Assembly (NCBI GenBank): GCA_963695405.1
Contig: CAVOGJ010000010.1
Location: 115,041 to 179,040 of the forward strand
Length of the DNA: 64,000 nt
DNA from: CAVOGJ01 sp963695405
GTDB lineage: Bacteria; Planctomycetota; Planctomycetia; Pirellulales; Pirellulaceae
Reading direction: 5' to 3'
This document shows positions 18,133 to 27,714 of the stretch, piece by piece. The stretch's first letter is position 1; every line of letters starts with the position of its first letter. A program made the translations under genes and the position numbers. Under the pieces are notes generated by a model, which was not told where the DNA came from, searched no databases, and was given only the letters and a program-made list of their open reading frames with translations.

Positions 18133-19263
18133 GTGCACTACATCGACCCCCATATCCACATGGTTTCGCGAACGACCGATGACTACGAGTCGTTGACCAA
18201 GATGGGCTGCGTCGCCGTCAGCGAACCGGCCTTCTGGGCCGGGTTCGACCGAGGCAGCGCCGACAGTTTCCGTGACTATTTTCGGCAGCTGACCGAGTTT
18301 GAACCGACCAGGGCCTCTCAATACAGGATTCGCCATTTCACCTGGCTGTGCATCAACGCCAAGGAAGCCGAGAACATTTCCTTGTCGCGCGAGGTGCTGC
18401 GAATCATCCCTGACTTTCTGGAGCGGGCCAGCGTCTTGGGAATCGGGGAGATTGGACTGAACAAGAATACTCGCAACGAAGCCACTATTTTCTTGGAGCA
18501 CGTCGACCTGGCTGTGGCTCATCAAGAGCTGATCCTGATTCACACGCCCCATCTCGCGGACAAGTATCCTGGCACACGGATGATCCTCGACATGCTGTGT
18601 CATGATCAACGACTCGATCGCCACCGTGTCCTGGTCGATCATGTCGAGGAGCATACGATCGGGCCTGTACTCGACGCCGGCTTCTGGGCCGGCATGACCC
18701 TCTATCCCGTCTCGAAGTGCACTCCCGCTCGGGCCGTGGATATGATCGAGATGTTCGGCCCCGAGCGACTGCTTGCTAACTCGGCTGGAGATTGGGGCCC
18801 GTCAAAACCCACGGCCATCCCCGACCTGATCCTCGAAATGCGCAGGCGAGGACACGAGGAATCATTGATACGCAAAATCGTGTATGACAATCCGCTCGCC
18901 TTCTTTCGGCAGTGCCGCCGTTTTCGGTGGCAGGAGCAGCCAGGCGAAACGGACGGCGCCAGCTCAGCGAGTCACGGATTCGGAAAACGGGCTGGCGGTG
19001 CGTCGCCCAAAGCCACGAATTCCGCTCGGGGCAGCTCGACTAGTTCCCTTCGTGCTCTTCGTGTCCTTCGTGGTGAGACCTGGCGACACCATGCCAAATA
19101 CGAACGACCTTTCTTCCACACGCCCGATCGACTGCAGGCCGGTGAACGTGGCCAACGACAAGTGACCCGTCAAGACCCGACCCTCGATCCCATCCATCGT
19201 GGTCATTGGCTGGCGAAGCGACCGTACGCTATCCAGCCTGTCGGTCTTGCCGAAACCAGCTGA
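18133..19263 (+). CDS. TatD-family metal hydrolase, EboB-like
   Basis: 376 residues from a GTG at 18133 (an in-frame stop lies just upstream). The first 265 or so are a TatD/amidohydrolase barrel: YIDPHIHMVSRTTDDYESL gives the metal-binding DxHxH, LGIGEIGLNK the next ligand, LIHTPH and VDHVEEHT the His ligands, and ANSAGDWGPSKP the closing Asp. This matches EboB, a TatD-like member of ebo clusters, which are linked to export of metabolites to the periplasm. From about base 18930 the sequence turns into low-complexity Ser/Arg/Gly and reads through a short tandem repeat, so the natural end is probably near 18940 and the tail reflects a lost stop or indel. Overlaps the 3' end of the EboF-like gene, which is convergent. 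Confidence 0.8.
   Translation: MHYIDPHIHMVSRTTDDYESLTKMGCVAVSEPAFWAGFDRGSADSFRDYFRQLTEFEPTRASQYRIRHFTWLCINAKEAENISLSREVLRIIPDFLERASVLGIGEIGLNKNTRNEATIFLEHVDLAVAHQELILIHTPHLADKYPGTRMILDMLCHDQRLDRHRVLVDHVEEHTIGPVLDAGFWAGMTLYPVSKCTPARAVDMIEMFGPERLLANSAGDWGPSKPTAIPDLILEMRRRGHEESLIRKIVYDNPLAFFRQCRRFRWQEQPGETDGASSASHGFGKRAGGASPKATNSARGSSTSSLRALRVLRGETWRHHAKYERPFFHTPDRLQAGERGQRQVTRQDPTLDPIHRGHWLAKRPYAIQPVGLAETS
19048..19074. repeat. three 9-bp tandem units CTTCGTGnn
   Basis: CTTCGTGCT, CTTCGTGTC and CTTCGTGGT in a row, inside the doubtful tail of the EboB-like gene. From memory this kind of sequence is common in intergenic DNA of other bacteria, which supports the view that the tail is not natural coding sequence. 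Confidence 0.6.
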
Positions 19264-20570
19264 CAATCTGTTCAGCCACTTCAACGTCACGCAGCCCGCG
19301 CCTCGCGGTCAGACGCTCATCTGAACACAGCACAAGGGCCTGATTTTCACCGGCCACCGGTGGCAGCCCATGCGATCCACGGATGCGGGTGGCGTCCAAC
19401 GGTATCGACTTGGTCGCAGGATCAAAACAAAGCTCCACCGGGTCATAGCCCGGCTTCTGATGGATGTCGACCGTTCGCGCGAACGCAGGCGCCCGGCGAT
19501 CATCCTCCCAATAATAATAGGCTTGCCAGCTGTGCGGCTCGGACAGTACCACCACTTCACCCGCTCGCGGGTGATCCATCGCGTAGCGGCGACGCGCTTC
19601 GCCAGCCAGTACCTCGGCAATACCGTCGGCGCCTGCCAGAATTTCAACCACCCGCCGCACGGTCGCGCTGTCCGCATCCTTAACGAACACGTGGGAGAAC
19701 TGGTGGTCAACCAGACACCAGGCGCGACTCGCGCCAGTATCCAGCCGCTCACCGTCATCCGTGTCACGCACGGCAAGCAAGCCGGCTGCCCGCAGCAGGC
19801 GATTGGGATACGACACATGCTCTACGGGTTGAATCGTGTATTCACTGGCTACCATCCAATCCACATGGTCGCCGTAGGCCGCCTCCATGCCCGTTACCAG
19901 ACCGCCGATCACGGCATCCAGTTCGCTGAGTGAACGACCGGCGGCCTCGCTGTCGGGTCCGTCCCGCTGTGCCATGTAATCCAGGTGTGGCAGGTAGATA
20001 TAGAAAAAGTCGGGTTGCTGTTTGCGGGCAACCATCAATGCCGAATCGACGATCCACTGGGAAGACGGAATACTGGCGAGTGGACCCCAAAAATTCTTCA
20101 GTGGAAAATGGCCCAGCGCGTCCCGCAATTCGCCGTACAACTCCACCGGTCGCGTGTAGCACCACAGCGATTCGGAGCCATCGGGGTTGTGAATTGGCGC
20201 CGGCATGCAAACATAGTCCGCCGAGCAACCCTTGCTGAGCATGGGAAACCAGACTGCGGAAGTCAGTCCCTGGTCCAATTCCCGCAGTCGATCCCACACC
20301 TGGGGCGCCTCGATCGTCTCATTGCCGGCCGTCCACATTTCGACCCGATCCACGTCGCGCCAATAGAACCCATTCGCCACGATTCCGTGACGATTGGGCA
20401 GTTGCCCCGTCAATAGCGTGGCCTGTGCGGGCCAGGTGACGCAGGGAAAACTTGTCTGTAGTTCGGCCACGCCACCGTTTTGCCCAAGGGCCTTGAGGCA
20501 AGGCATATGATCCAGATCTCGCGCGTAGACCCGGAATCGACAGAAAAATTAAGCGACGAGACACGATCAC
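19229..20570 (-). CDS. alkaline-phosphatase superfamily phosphodiesterase, EboF-like (one frameshift)
   Basis: 446 residues when one extra base in the CGCGCG run near 20520-20525 is removed; the start is then RLIFLSIPGLRA and continues DLDHMPCLKALGQ. Read without correction the protein would begin at the ATG 20506 and lose its first strand. SFPCVTWPAQATLLTGQLPN carries the family's nucleophile Thr, GIVANGFYWRD the next segment, and YIYLPHLDYMAQRDGPDSE and GSHGLPP the metal-ligand regions. Cleaves a phosphoester or pyrophosphate, substrate unknown. Last gene of the minus-strand cluster after the TIM-barrel and UbiA genes, matching the ebo gene set. Confidence 0.82.
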
Positions 20571-20601
20571 TCCTTGAGAACAAACTTAGAACTCCGCCCG
20601 T

Positions 20602-20646
20602 CGCGAAAGGACCCGCCGCGAAAGGGCCCGCCGCGAAAGGACCCGC
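20602..20646. repeat. three 15-bp tandem repeats
   Basis: CGCGAAAGGACCCGC at 20602 and 20632 with a one-base variant (CGCGAAAGGGCCCGC) at 20617. They lie in the 120-base spacer between the TIM-barrel and EboF-like genes and would affect only the untranslated mRNA. Confidence 0.85.
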
Positions 20647-20690
20647 CGGCCCACCAGCAAGCGGCACTGAAGGGTATACCATGGTCCCCG

Positions 20691-21533
20691 TCACGATTGA
20701 ACCGGCCCGACGAGCGGCCGCAGGTAGGCGATTGCCCGCCCCGCAGCCAGCGGCGCCTCGTGGCCATGGCGACTGAGTTCGACATGCAGGCCACCCTGAT
20801 AATTCGACTCGCGCAACGCCGAGATGATCGGCGGAAAGTCGATCTCGCCTTCGCCGAACTGGAGATGCTCGTGCCGGCCTGCCCGCATGTCCTCAATGTG
20901 GACATTGACGATCCGTGGTGCCCACTCGCGGACAACCGCCGGAATCGGAGTCTCTCCCTGACATTGCAAGTGACCGACATCGAGTGTTAACCACAGGTCG
21001 CTCCGGCCTAGACGAGTCTGTAACTCGGCATAACGGTCCATCGTATCGATAAACATGCCGGGCTCGGGTTCCAAGCCGACCCTTACCTGGTGTTGCGCCG
21101 CATAATCGAGAACGCGAGTGAGACTGGGAAGCAAACGATCGAACGCCTCTTCCTCCGTCGGCTCGTCGTGCAGGGTACCCGACCAGATCGAAACGCAATC
21201 GCTTTCCAGACACGCCGCGGTATCGATCGCGCGGCAAAGAAAGTCGACCCGCCGCCCTCGCTCCTGGGCATCCCGCGTCACCAGTGTCGGTTCGTGCTTG
21301 ACGACCGGATTCAACAGATACCGAGCCCCTGTCTCGATGACATTCCGCAAGCCGAGAGAAGCCAGCAAGTCCGAAAGTCGCGTCATCTCGAAGGTAAATG
21401 CCGCTGCGAATGGGTTGAGGACGTGATGATCAATGCTCAGCGCCACACTTTCGTATCCCAAGGCAGCCAGAAGTTGCAGGGCATCATCCAGATCGTGGTG
21501 AGCGAAACCGTTCGTGTTGTAGCCGATGCGCAT
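20691..21533 (-). CDS. sugar phosphate isomerase/epimerase-like TIM barrel
   Basis: 280 residues from the ATG at 21533; the frame is open further upstream over the UbiA gene end, but that part is not homologous. MRIGYNTNGFAHHDLDDALQ, LGYESVALSIDHH, VGLEPEPGMFID, TLDVGHLQC and IVNVHIEDMRAGRHEH follow the AP-endonuclease-2-like barrel with Glu, Asp, His metal ligands. Ebo clusters carry such a barrel (EboE); this one is shorter than the EboE I remember (about 390 residues), so I do not assign the name. Starts 33 bases after the UbiA gene, so cotranscribed. Confidence 0.85.
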   Translation of the reverse strand: MRIGYNTNGFAHHDLDDALQLLAALGYESVALSIDHHVLNPFAAAFTFEMTRLSDLLASLGLRNVIETGARYLLNPVVKHEPTLVTRDAQERGRRVDFLCRAIDTAACLESDCVSIWSGTLHDEPTEEEAFDRLLPSLTRVLDYAAQHQVRVGLEPEPGMFIDTMDRYAELQTRLGRSDLWLTLDVGHLQCQGETPIPAVVREWAPRIVNVHIEDMRAGRHEHLQFGEGEIDFPPIISALRESNYQGGLHVELSRHGHEAPLAAGRAIAYLRPLVGPVQS

Positions 21534-21565
21534 GGCGAGAGAACAAGACGAGTCGCGTCGCCTGA

Positions 21566-22519
21566 TCACGTGGAATAAAACAAACGCCCTAACAGTACGG
21601 TCGGTATCATGAGCGATAAGACCAACAGGCTCCAGCCCCAGGGCTGCTGAGTGGCCAGGCAGATGGCCGCATCGAAGACAATCAGCGACAGAAGGCAACT
21701 CCTCACCGCCGCTTGCACCACCTCGGGCGACGGCGTGGCAACCACCACCGCGACTCGTCGTATGATGGGCACGGCCAGAAATAACACGATCAGCGGCCAC
21801 CAATCGTGCCGGAAGGTGAGGTGGTAGCGGCCCGCCTGACTGACATGCTGGAAGGTAAACGTGGCCAACAATATGAGCCCGAGCAGCATCACCAAGCCGG
21901 CCCACAGCAAAGGGCCGCGGCGTGGCTTACCCGCCTCGTTTCGTGCGAACCACGTCAAGCCGGCAACATAAATGCCCAGTCCTCCTGCCACGGCGAGTTG
22001 CGCCGGATCAAAGCCCAGGGGCCCCCACGCATAGTCCCAGATCACCGGGCCTGTACTCATGCCCAGCAGTAGATTACCGGTCCGGCAGGCACCCATCAGT
22101 AGCGGCCCGCACCAACTTCGTTTCAGGCCGGTGTCGTAAGCCACTATGCAGGCTGCGATCGCCGCTGCCATCACGCCGCTCCGCCAAGGCAGCTCGATTT
22201 CATCTCCGCAGATGCCTGCCGCCGCTCCCAACGCGATGCCCATGACGAGCAATCCCCAACCCAAAACCGTCGCTAACCGTGGTGAGATGGCACCCGAGGG
22301 CAATGGCCGCTGAGGGCGCTCCCGCCGGTCCTGCTCCAAGTCAAAGACATCATTGAGCACCATCCCGCTCCAATAGAGGCAGATCGAAGCCGCGAGAAGA
22401 CAGGCAAACGTCGCGGTGGGCGTCAAGTCAGGATGTACAAACAGGTATCCGACCAGAATGTCTGCGATGACGGTAAACACGTTCGGCAGTCGGACAAGCT
22501 GGCAGAGCGACTTGATCAC
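21566..22519 (-). CDS. UbiA-like prenyltransferase, EboC-like
   Basis: 317 residues, about nine membrane helices. The prenyl-diphosphate-binding motif reads MVLNDVFDLEQDRRERPQRP (N-D-x-x-D-x-x-x-D), and the second acidic region is weaker (AYDTGLKRSWCGP), as is common for EboC. Expected to attach an isoprenoid or handle a polyprenyl-type substrate in the inner membrane. LPSGAISPR is the conserved loop after the first motif. Begins 8 bases after the ABC permease stop, so it is in the transporter operon. Confidence 0.9.
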   Translation of the reverse strand: MIKSLCQLVRLPNVFTVIADILVGYLFVHPDLTPTATFACLLAASICLYWSGMVLNDVFDLEQDRRERPQRPLPSGAISPRLATVLGWGLLVMGIALGAAAGICGDEIELPWRSGVMAAAIAACIVAYDTGLKRSWCGPLLMGACRTGNLLLGMSTGPVIWDYAWGPLGFDPAQLAVAGGLGIYVAGLTWFARNEAGKPRRGPLLWAGLVMLLGLILLATFTFQHVSQAGRYHLTFRHDWWPLIVLFLAVPIIRRVAVVVATPSPEVVQAAVRSCLLSLIVFDAAICLATQQPWGWSLLVLSLMIPTVLLGRLFYST

Positions 22520-22526
22520 ACCGACC

Positions 22527-23381
22527 TCAACTACTGGCGCTGCGATAGCCGTTCAGGGCCTGAAGAAATACCCAACGCGATGCCCACAAACTGGCCGCCG
22601 TCGCCGCCAGCGTGAATAAGGGCAACCACAGGCCGCTCAAGACGAGCGGCTTTGCCATCATGCGGGCCGGCACGTTGACGACAATCAGCACAGGGATGAT
22701 GAACGTAAAAAACGATTGAAGGGGCCATCCCCACGGTGTGTCATAGATCTCCATCGGGTAGCGAGAAAAATTTGTGATGTAAAACCAGAAGTTGTACAAC
22801 GTCTGATTTCGACCCAGCCAGATACTGGTCGCCGCCAGCGTGATCATCAGGCTGTACAAGATCATCACACCGCACAGGATGAAGAACGGGTAGAGAAAAT
22901 AGGCCGCCGGATGGATTTGCAGTGGATTCTCCGGCCGGGTCGTCAGTTTCCACAGGCTGAAGGCCAACATCGCCAGGCCGACCGCAAAATTCGACAGTGT
23001 CGCCCACTCGACCCGCTGAAGTGAGATGACAAACTGCGTATCGATCGGCTTGAGGAGCGCGAAATCAAGTCCGCCGGTGCGAATCAATTCGCTGAATTCT
23101 TGAGCATTCGGCATGAAGAAGGCTTGCACAATGCTGTTCACGAACATGGTCGTGGCCAGAAAGACGAAGAACTCGTACTTCCCCCAGCCACTGTCCGCAC
23201 CAATTTGATTGGTAAATTGAAAAATGAGCAGATAAAAACCGACGTTCATAAAGATCCAGGAGGTCGACGCCAAGCACTCAATCAGGAAATTGGACCGAAA
23301 ACTCATGTCGCGGACCAGACTGTTGCGAATGAACGTCCAAAATACCCCCAGGTACGGTGCCCGATGCTTTGTCGATGTCAT
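22527..23381 (-). CDS. ABC-2 type transporter permease (second)
   Basis: About 284 residues with six predicted membrane helices. Start ATG 23381: GGAGG from the end of the previous gene lies 7 bases before it; a GTG at 23384 is the alternative. Contains WIFMNVGFYLLIFQFTNQIG, GGLDFALLKPIDTQFVISLQ and the NVPARMMAKPL region, the layout of the ABC-2 membrane subfamily that works with a paired permease. The segment GGLDFALLKPID resembles GEVKKFLVQPIDL in its partner, supporting a heterodimer. Confidence 0.88.
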   Translation of the reverse strand: MTSTKHRAPYLGVFWTFIRNSLVRDMSFRSNFLIECLASTSWIFMNVGFYLLIFQFTNQIGADSGWGKYEFFVFLATTMFVNSIVQAFFMPNAQEFSELIRTGGLDFALLKPIDTQFVISLQRVEWATLSNFAVGLAMLAFSLWKLTTRPENPLQIHPAAYFLYPFFILCGVMILYSLMITLAATSIWLGRNQTLYNFWFYITNFSRYPMEIYDTPWGWPLQSFFTFIIPVLIVVNVPARMMAKPLVLSGLWLPLFTLAATAASLWASRWVFLQALNGYRSASS

Positions 23382-23384
23382 CAC

Positions 23385-24212
23385 CTAACCTCCAAAGCCG
23401 CTATAGCGGCGCACCCCCGCGGAAAACATCCAGCGGGAAAGCACGACAAAGAACACGATCCAGGCGACCTCGGCCAACAGGCCCACGACCAGCTGCGTCC
23501 CCGTGACTTTCTCGAGAAATACGGCGGCCGGGAAATAGGCCAGGTATTGGAGCGGCAGAAATTTTACGATCGTATCGAAGGGAGGCGGCAGCATGTCGAG
23601 TGGAAACATATGCCCGGAGAGAAAAAAGCTGAACAGCATGTACACAAACAACAGCGAACTCACCTCCAGAAACCAAAAACTCACCAGTCCTAAAGAAGCT
23701 TCCAGGAAAAAACCCAAAATGAATCCCATCAACAAAGACGCCAGAAAAGCCGCGAACGTCGCCAGATCCGGAGGCGGAGGAAAGTAGTCAAGGCACAGCC
23801 AATAGACAAGCGCGAACGGTCCGATGGCCACGGAATAATAGGCCAGCTTGTGGGCGATACGGGTGAGCATGAGAAAGCCGAGCAGGTCGATCGGCTGGAC
23901 AAGGAACTTTTTCACCTCCCCCGAGCGAACCTGCTGCGCGATCCCGCTCGACAGGCTGGGCATACTCGAAAAGGCGCGTGCCAACATCGTCAGCAAGTAG
24001 TAGGCGATAAAATCGGTATAGGAGTAGCCGCGAATACTTTCTTCCTTGCCTGCCACCTTCATCGCATCGAAAATCGCCGACCATAAGAATATCTGCGTGA
24101 TGATCGGCAGAAAACGCATCAAGGTGCCGAGCGCGAAGTCTCCCCGATAGACCAGCCGCTCTTCCAACGAGATCCGCAAGATCGTCCACCAGGTCTGCGC
24201 CCGCGCGTACAC
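23385..24212 (-). CDS. ABC-2 type transporter permease (first)
   Basis: 275 residues, six membrane helices, GTG start whose G overlaps the TAG stop of the ATPase gene, a coupling arrangement. Seen: FLPIITQIFLWSAIFDAMK, GYSYTDFIAYYLLTMLARAF and SGEVKKFLVQPIDLLGFLML. Pairs with the following permease to make an exporter across the inner membrane. Substrate unknown; the cluster context points to a polyprenylated or otherwise processed metabolite. Confidence 0.9.
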   Translation of the reverse strand: MYARAQTWWTILRISLEERLVYRGDFALGTLMRFLPIITQIFLWSAIFDAMKVAGKEESIRGYSYTDFIAYYLLTMLARAFSSMPSLSSGIAQQVRSGEVKKFLVQPIDLLGFLMLTRIAHKLAYYSVAIGPFALVYWLCLDYFPPPPDLATFAAFLASLLMGFILGFFLEASLGLVSFWFLEVSSLLFVYMLFSFFLSGHMFPLDMLPPPFDTIVKFLPLQYLAYFPAAVFLEKVTGTQLVVGLLAEVAWIVFFVVLSRWMFSAGVRRYSGFGG

Positions 24213-25234
24213 TACAGCGCCCTCGCAGTGTCGGTGGCTGCTGTTGCTTCGTCATCATGCCCCACCTGCGAAAACATGTCAGCGATGACCTCCTCCAAGG
24301 GGGGGTCCTCGACGCTGACATCCTCAATCGCATGACCGTCGAGAATCGCCGCCAGCAGTTTGGCCACCTGTTGCCGAGGAATCCGCAACTTGGCCCGTGG
24401 TGCCTCGAGCTCCATAACCTCACCGTATTTATCTAGATCGGATGGCAGCTGTCCGTCGGCAAAGAGGAGCGAAACGACCTTGTGGCCACTGAATCGATCG
24501 ACGATCCCCGTCAGTGACCCGTCATACTTGATTTGCCCTTGGGCAATAATCACGACGCGTTTGCAAAGGGCCGCTACGTCTTTCATGTAATGGCTGGTCA
24601 GGAGGATTGTCGTTTTCTGACGCTGTTGGTAACGACGAAGGAACTGTTGGATATTGTGCTGCGCCACCACGTCGAGTCCGATGGTGGGTTCGTCCAGGAA
24701 CAAGACCTCGGGCGAATGCAATAGGGCGCCGGTCAGTTCCATCTTCATCCGCTCACCCAGCGACAACTCTCGGACCGGCTGCCCCAGCAACTGGCCGACA
24801 TTTAAAAGTTCGGAAAGTTCATCGAGCGTTGTGCGAAACTGGTCTTCCGGGATGCCATAGATCTGCTGATGTAAGCGAAACGATTCCTGAGCTGGTAAGT
24901 CCCACCAGAGCTGGTTTTTTTGCCCCATGACGAGGGCAAAACGCCGGCGGTAATCATTAGCCCGTTGCCAGGGGACAAAGCCCATCACCGTCGCCGCGCC
25001 CGACGTGGGCGTGAGAACGCCAGAAAGCAGCTTCAGCGTCGTTGTCTTACCAGCACCATTCGGGCCCAAAAAGGCCACGAATTCACCCGCTTCGACGTTC
25101 AGATCAATATGCCGCACGGCCCGCACCTCGCGGTATTCGCGCTGAAACAGCCCGCGGAGCGAGGCGGCCAGCCCTTCCTTCTTTTGGTAAACGCGGTAGG
25201 TCTTGGTAAGACCCCTGATTTCGATCATCGCCAT
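24212..25234 (-). CDS. ABC transporter ATP-binding protein (exporter)
   Basis: 340-residue ATPase. Walker A FLGPNGAGKTTTLKLLSG, Q-loop region MGQKNQLWWDLPA, signature ELSLGERMKMEL and Walker B VLFLDEPTIGLDVVAQ are all present. The NQLWWDLP segment and the C-terminal domain (KVVSLLFADGQLPSDLDKYG) are typical of ATPases that serve paired ABC-2 permeases. First gene of a tightly packed minus-strand run: ATPase, permease, permease, UbiA, TIM barrel, phosphatase, with overlaps or gaps under 35 bases until the last spacer. Confidence 0.95.
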   Translation of the reverse strand: MAMIEIRGLTKTYRVYQKKEGLAASLRGLFQREYREVRAVRHIDLNVEAGEFVAFLGPNGAGKTTTLKLLSGVLTPTSGAATVMGFVPWQRANDYRRRFALVMGQKNQLWWDLPAQESFRLHQQIYGIPEDQFRTTLDELSELLNVGQLLGQPVRELSLGERMKMELTGALLHSPEVLFLDEPTIGLDVVAQHNIQQFLRRYQQRQKTTILLTSHYMKDVAALCKRVVIIAQGQIKYDGSLTGIVDRFSGHKVVSLLFADGQLPSDLDKYGEVMELEAPRAKLRIPRQQVAKLLAAILDGHAIEDVSVEDPPLEEVIADMFSQVGHDDEATAATDTARAL

Positions 25235-25402
25235 GGCGTGCGATTATAGGCCGCAGCTGATGCATTAAGTAGGGCGGCCGACGCGGTCCCCGCAAACCGG
25301 GACGCCAACTGCGTCACGGACGGAAAAATCCCGCCAGTCTCCGACATGAGGCCATGCGGTACTCGTCTCCGTCAGCGATCGGCACCGGCAACGGTGAGCC
25401 AG

Positions 25403-25915
25403 CTACTCCCCTGTGGGCTCGGGTCTTGGCACGTGCTGATCAAAGAGAATCAGATTTCCGTCCGGGTCGGCCAAAACGAAGCTGGCGGGGCCCTTGCTCG
25501 ACGCATCCGCCTCCGTGACTAGTTGAATGCCTCGTGCCTTTAGCGTGCCTTGGAGCTCGCGGACGTCCTGAAAGGACTTGAGCGTCTCCTGGTCAGTATT
25601 CCAACCCGGATTGAACGTCATGATATTCTTCTCGAACATGCCTTGGAACAGTCCAATGGTCGTGGTCCCGTTCTGAAGGATAATCCAATTCTGGTCGAGA
25701 TTGCCTCCCACTTCTTTAAAGTCGAGCTTTTCGTAGAAGGCCGTCGAGGCCGTGATATCCTTAACGGCGAGACTGATGGAAAAGTTGCCTAACTGCATCG
25801 ATGGTTGCTCCTTAGATGTTTGCTGCCGTGAATTCACCGACTGGCTGCAGGCCGCAGCGACCCACATGGCCAGCATCAGGCCGGCGACCGTCACCAATGA
25901 GTTAAATCTGTTCAT
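25403..25915 (-). CDS. VOC-superfamily (glyoxalase-like) lipoprotein
   Basis: 170 residues. The start ATG at 25915 follows AAGGAG; upstream in-frame codons are rejected because the signal peptide begins here. A hydrophobic segment (TVAGLMLAMWVAAAC) ends in a lipobox with Cys, so the mature protein is probably lipid-anchored. The rest is a single VOC fold: FSISLAVKDITASTAFYEKL, NWIILQNGTTTIGLFQG and FVLADPDGNLILFDQH. The VOC fold is used in lyases, dioxygenases and resistance proteins; which applies here is not known. An exported VOC protein is less usual than a cytosolic one. Confidence 0.85.
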   Translation of the reverse strand: MNRFNSLVTVAGLMLAMWVAAACSQSVNSRQQTSKEQPSMQLGNFSISLAVKDITASTAFYEKLDFKEVGGNLDQNWIILQNGTTTIGLFQGMFEKNIMTFNPGWNTDQETLKSFQDVRELQGTLKARGIQLVTEADASSKGPASFVLADPDGNLILFDQHVPRPEPTGE

Positions 25916-26105
25916 GGGGTTTCTCCTTTCGGGGGCTGGTGATCGTAATGCTTGTAATGAAAATAGTTCGTGCCGTCGATCCTTTCGGAGCTGCGGAATC
26001 CAGGGAAAAAGCACGGGCCTCGACAACTTATCCAGGCTCCGCCGGTGGATCCGGAAGACATCGCATCCGCGGTGACATGGTCGCCTGCCATGGCCCGGTG
26101 ACGAC

Positions 26106-27373
26106 TTAGCTTTCTCCTGCTGGCGCCGCTCTCCTTGCGGATATCGGCTCTGGTTTCGTCTTCCCGTCGAGCAGGCAACTCACGTTGACATCGCCCAGCA
26201 CATTAATCGTCGTCCGGCAGCGATCGAGAAACCAGTCGACGGTAAGCAACAAGCCAATGTATTCGATCGGCAAGCGGACGGCAGAAAACACGAGTGTCAT
26301 CGTGACTAACCCGGCTTCCGGGATTCCCGCAGCGCCGACAGAGGCAATGATCGAAGTCACGACGATAATCAATTGCTGACCAACGGTTAGGTCTTGACCA
26401 ATCAATTGTGCAACGAACAGAGCTGCCATTGCCTCATAGAGGGCCGTGCCGTCGTTGTTGAAATTTGCCCCCACGAGCGCGCCAGACTGGCCGACTCTTC
26501 GCTAATACCAACCTTCTCCGTCAGGCAGGCATAGGTTACCGGCATCGTGGCGGTAGAACTGTCGGTCGAGAAGGCCATCACGAGCGCATCGCGCATGCCG
26601 CGCAACACATCCAGCGGTCGCGGCCAGGAGAAGAGACGAATTCGTACCAGGTACCATGCTGTCTGCAGTGAAAGCGCAATCAAGACCGCAAAGACAAAGG
26701 CGCCCATCGCCTTGAGAGGCGAAAATCCTTCCGTACCCACGACTTTAGCGACAATGGCAAAGACGCCGATGGGTACGAGTTGTATCACCCAATGCAGAAC
26801 GGTGAGGAGCACTTCGTAAGCAATCTCAACGAGACTCTGCACGTCTGCGATCGGCTTATCCCTCACACCGCGCAAAGCGACACCAAACGCCACCGCAATG
26901 ATGATGACACCAATGATATTCTGCTTGTCACCCAGCGGGCCGAGGATGCTTCGCGGCACATTCTGTACCAGTAATTCGATCGGCGAGGCGGTCGCTGATT
27001 CGTCGACGGCGATCGACTCAGGTGGCCGGAAGTCGGTCCACTTTCCCGGTTTGATCAGATTTGCAACAGAAAGGCCGATGACGATGGCAACGGTTGTGTT
27101 TATCAACAGCAGCACCGCCAAACGCCCTGCGGTCCGCCCAGAGATCTGGGTGGTCATCAGAACGTGTGTGACCGCAACCAGGATCAAGGGCGGCGCCAAG
27201 GCGCCGAGCAACTGGAGGATGACCTTGCTGGGAATCTCGAAAATGAGTGCGTGTTCCCCTAGCACAAGACCCGTCACCAGACCGAGAAGCATGGCGAGTA
27301 CAATGCGAACGTAGAGGGGAATTGCATTCCAGCGGTGAAGCCATCCTGTGGCTGGTGAATTCGGCGAGGACAA
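26106..27373 (-). CDS. dicarboxylate/amino acid:cation symporter (one frameshift)
   Basis: 422 residues after adding one missing base. The N-terminal part (TTG start at 27373, SSPNSPATGW then IPLYVRIVLAMLLGLVTG) covers helices 1-6 and the first re-entrant loop, where STDSSTATMPVTYACL is the Ser-rich HP1. The frame breaks at 26482-26483, where a run of two G should be three, giving SASL then GALVGANFNNDGTALYEA. The C-terminal part holds NFNNDGTALYEAM and the HP2 region SVGAAGIPEAGLVTM, both typical of the DAACS family. Imports C4-dicarboxylates or Glu/Asp with cations; which one is unknown. A hydrophilic C-terminal tail of about 30 residues follows. Confidence 0.85.
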
Positions 27374-27714
27374 GGGAGCTGCTCCCGTTCAGGATGCGAT
27401 GGGGAATTCGCCGGGACAGCCAGGCATCGAAAGGCGGAGCGTCGAGGCGCATGACGAACAAACAGCGATCTCGACGACGACTCCCACCCTCGCCCGACGG
27501 GCCCACGGATGATAACACAATTCTGCGACCCCATGGAGTCAGCCGCATGTCGCCTGCCTTGCCGAAGCGTGCAGCGATCATCGGCCCCAGCCGCATCGCC
27601 GCTCGCACGCAGTCCGTCGGCCGACCGCTTGGTTGAGTCGCTTCATGCTGACTCGACCGCTACCGTCGGACGCATTCACCACTCAGAGATTTCTCACATG
27701 TGCGCCGATCTCGG
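27374..27714. other. intergenic region between beta-helix gene and symporter
   Basis: About 340 bases upstream of the symporter and downstream of the large PEP-CTERM gene. Frames here are shadows; no terminator stem with a T-run is evident. Confidence 0.4.
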
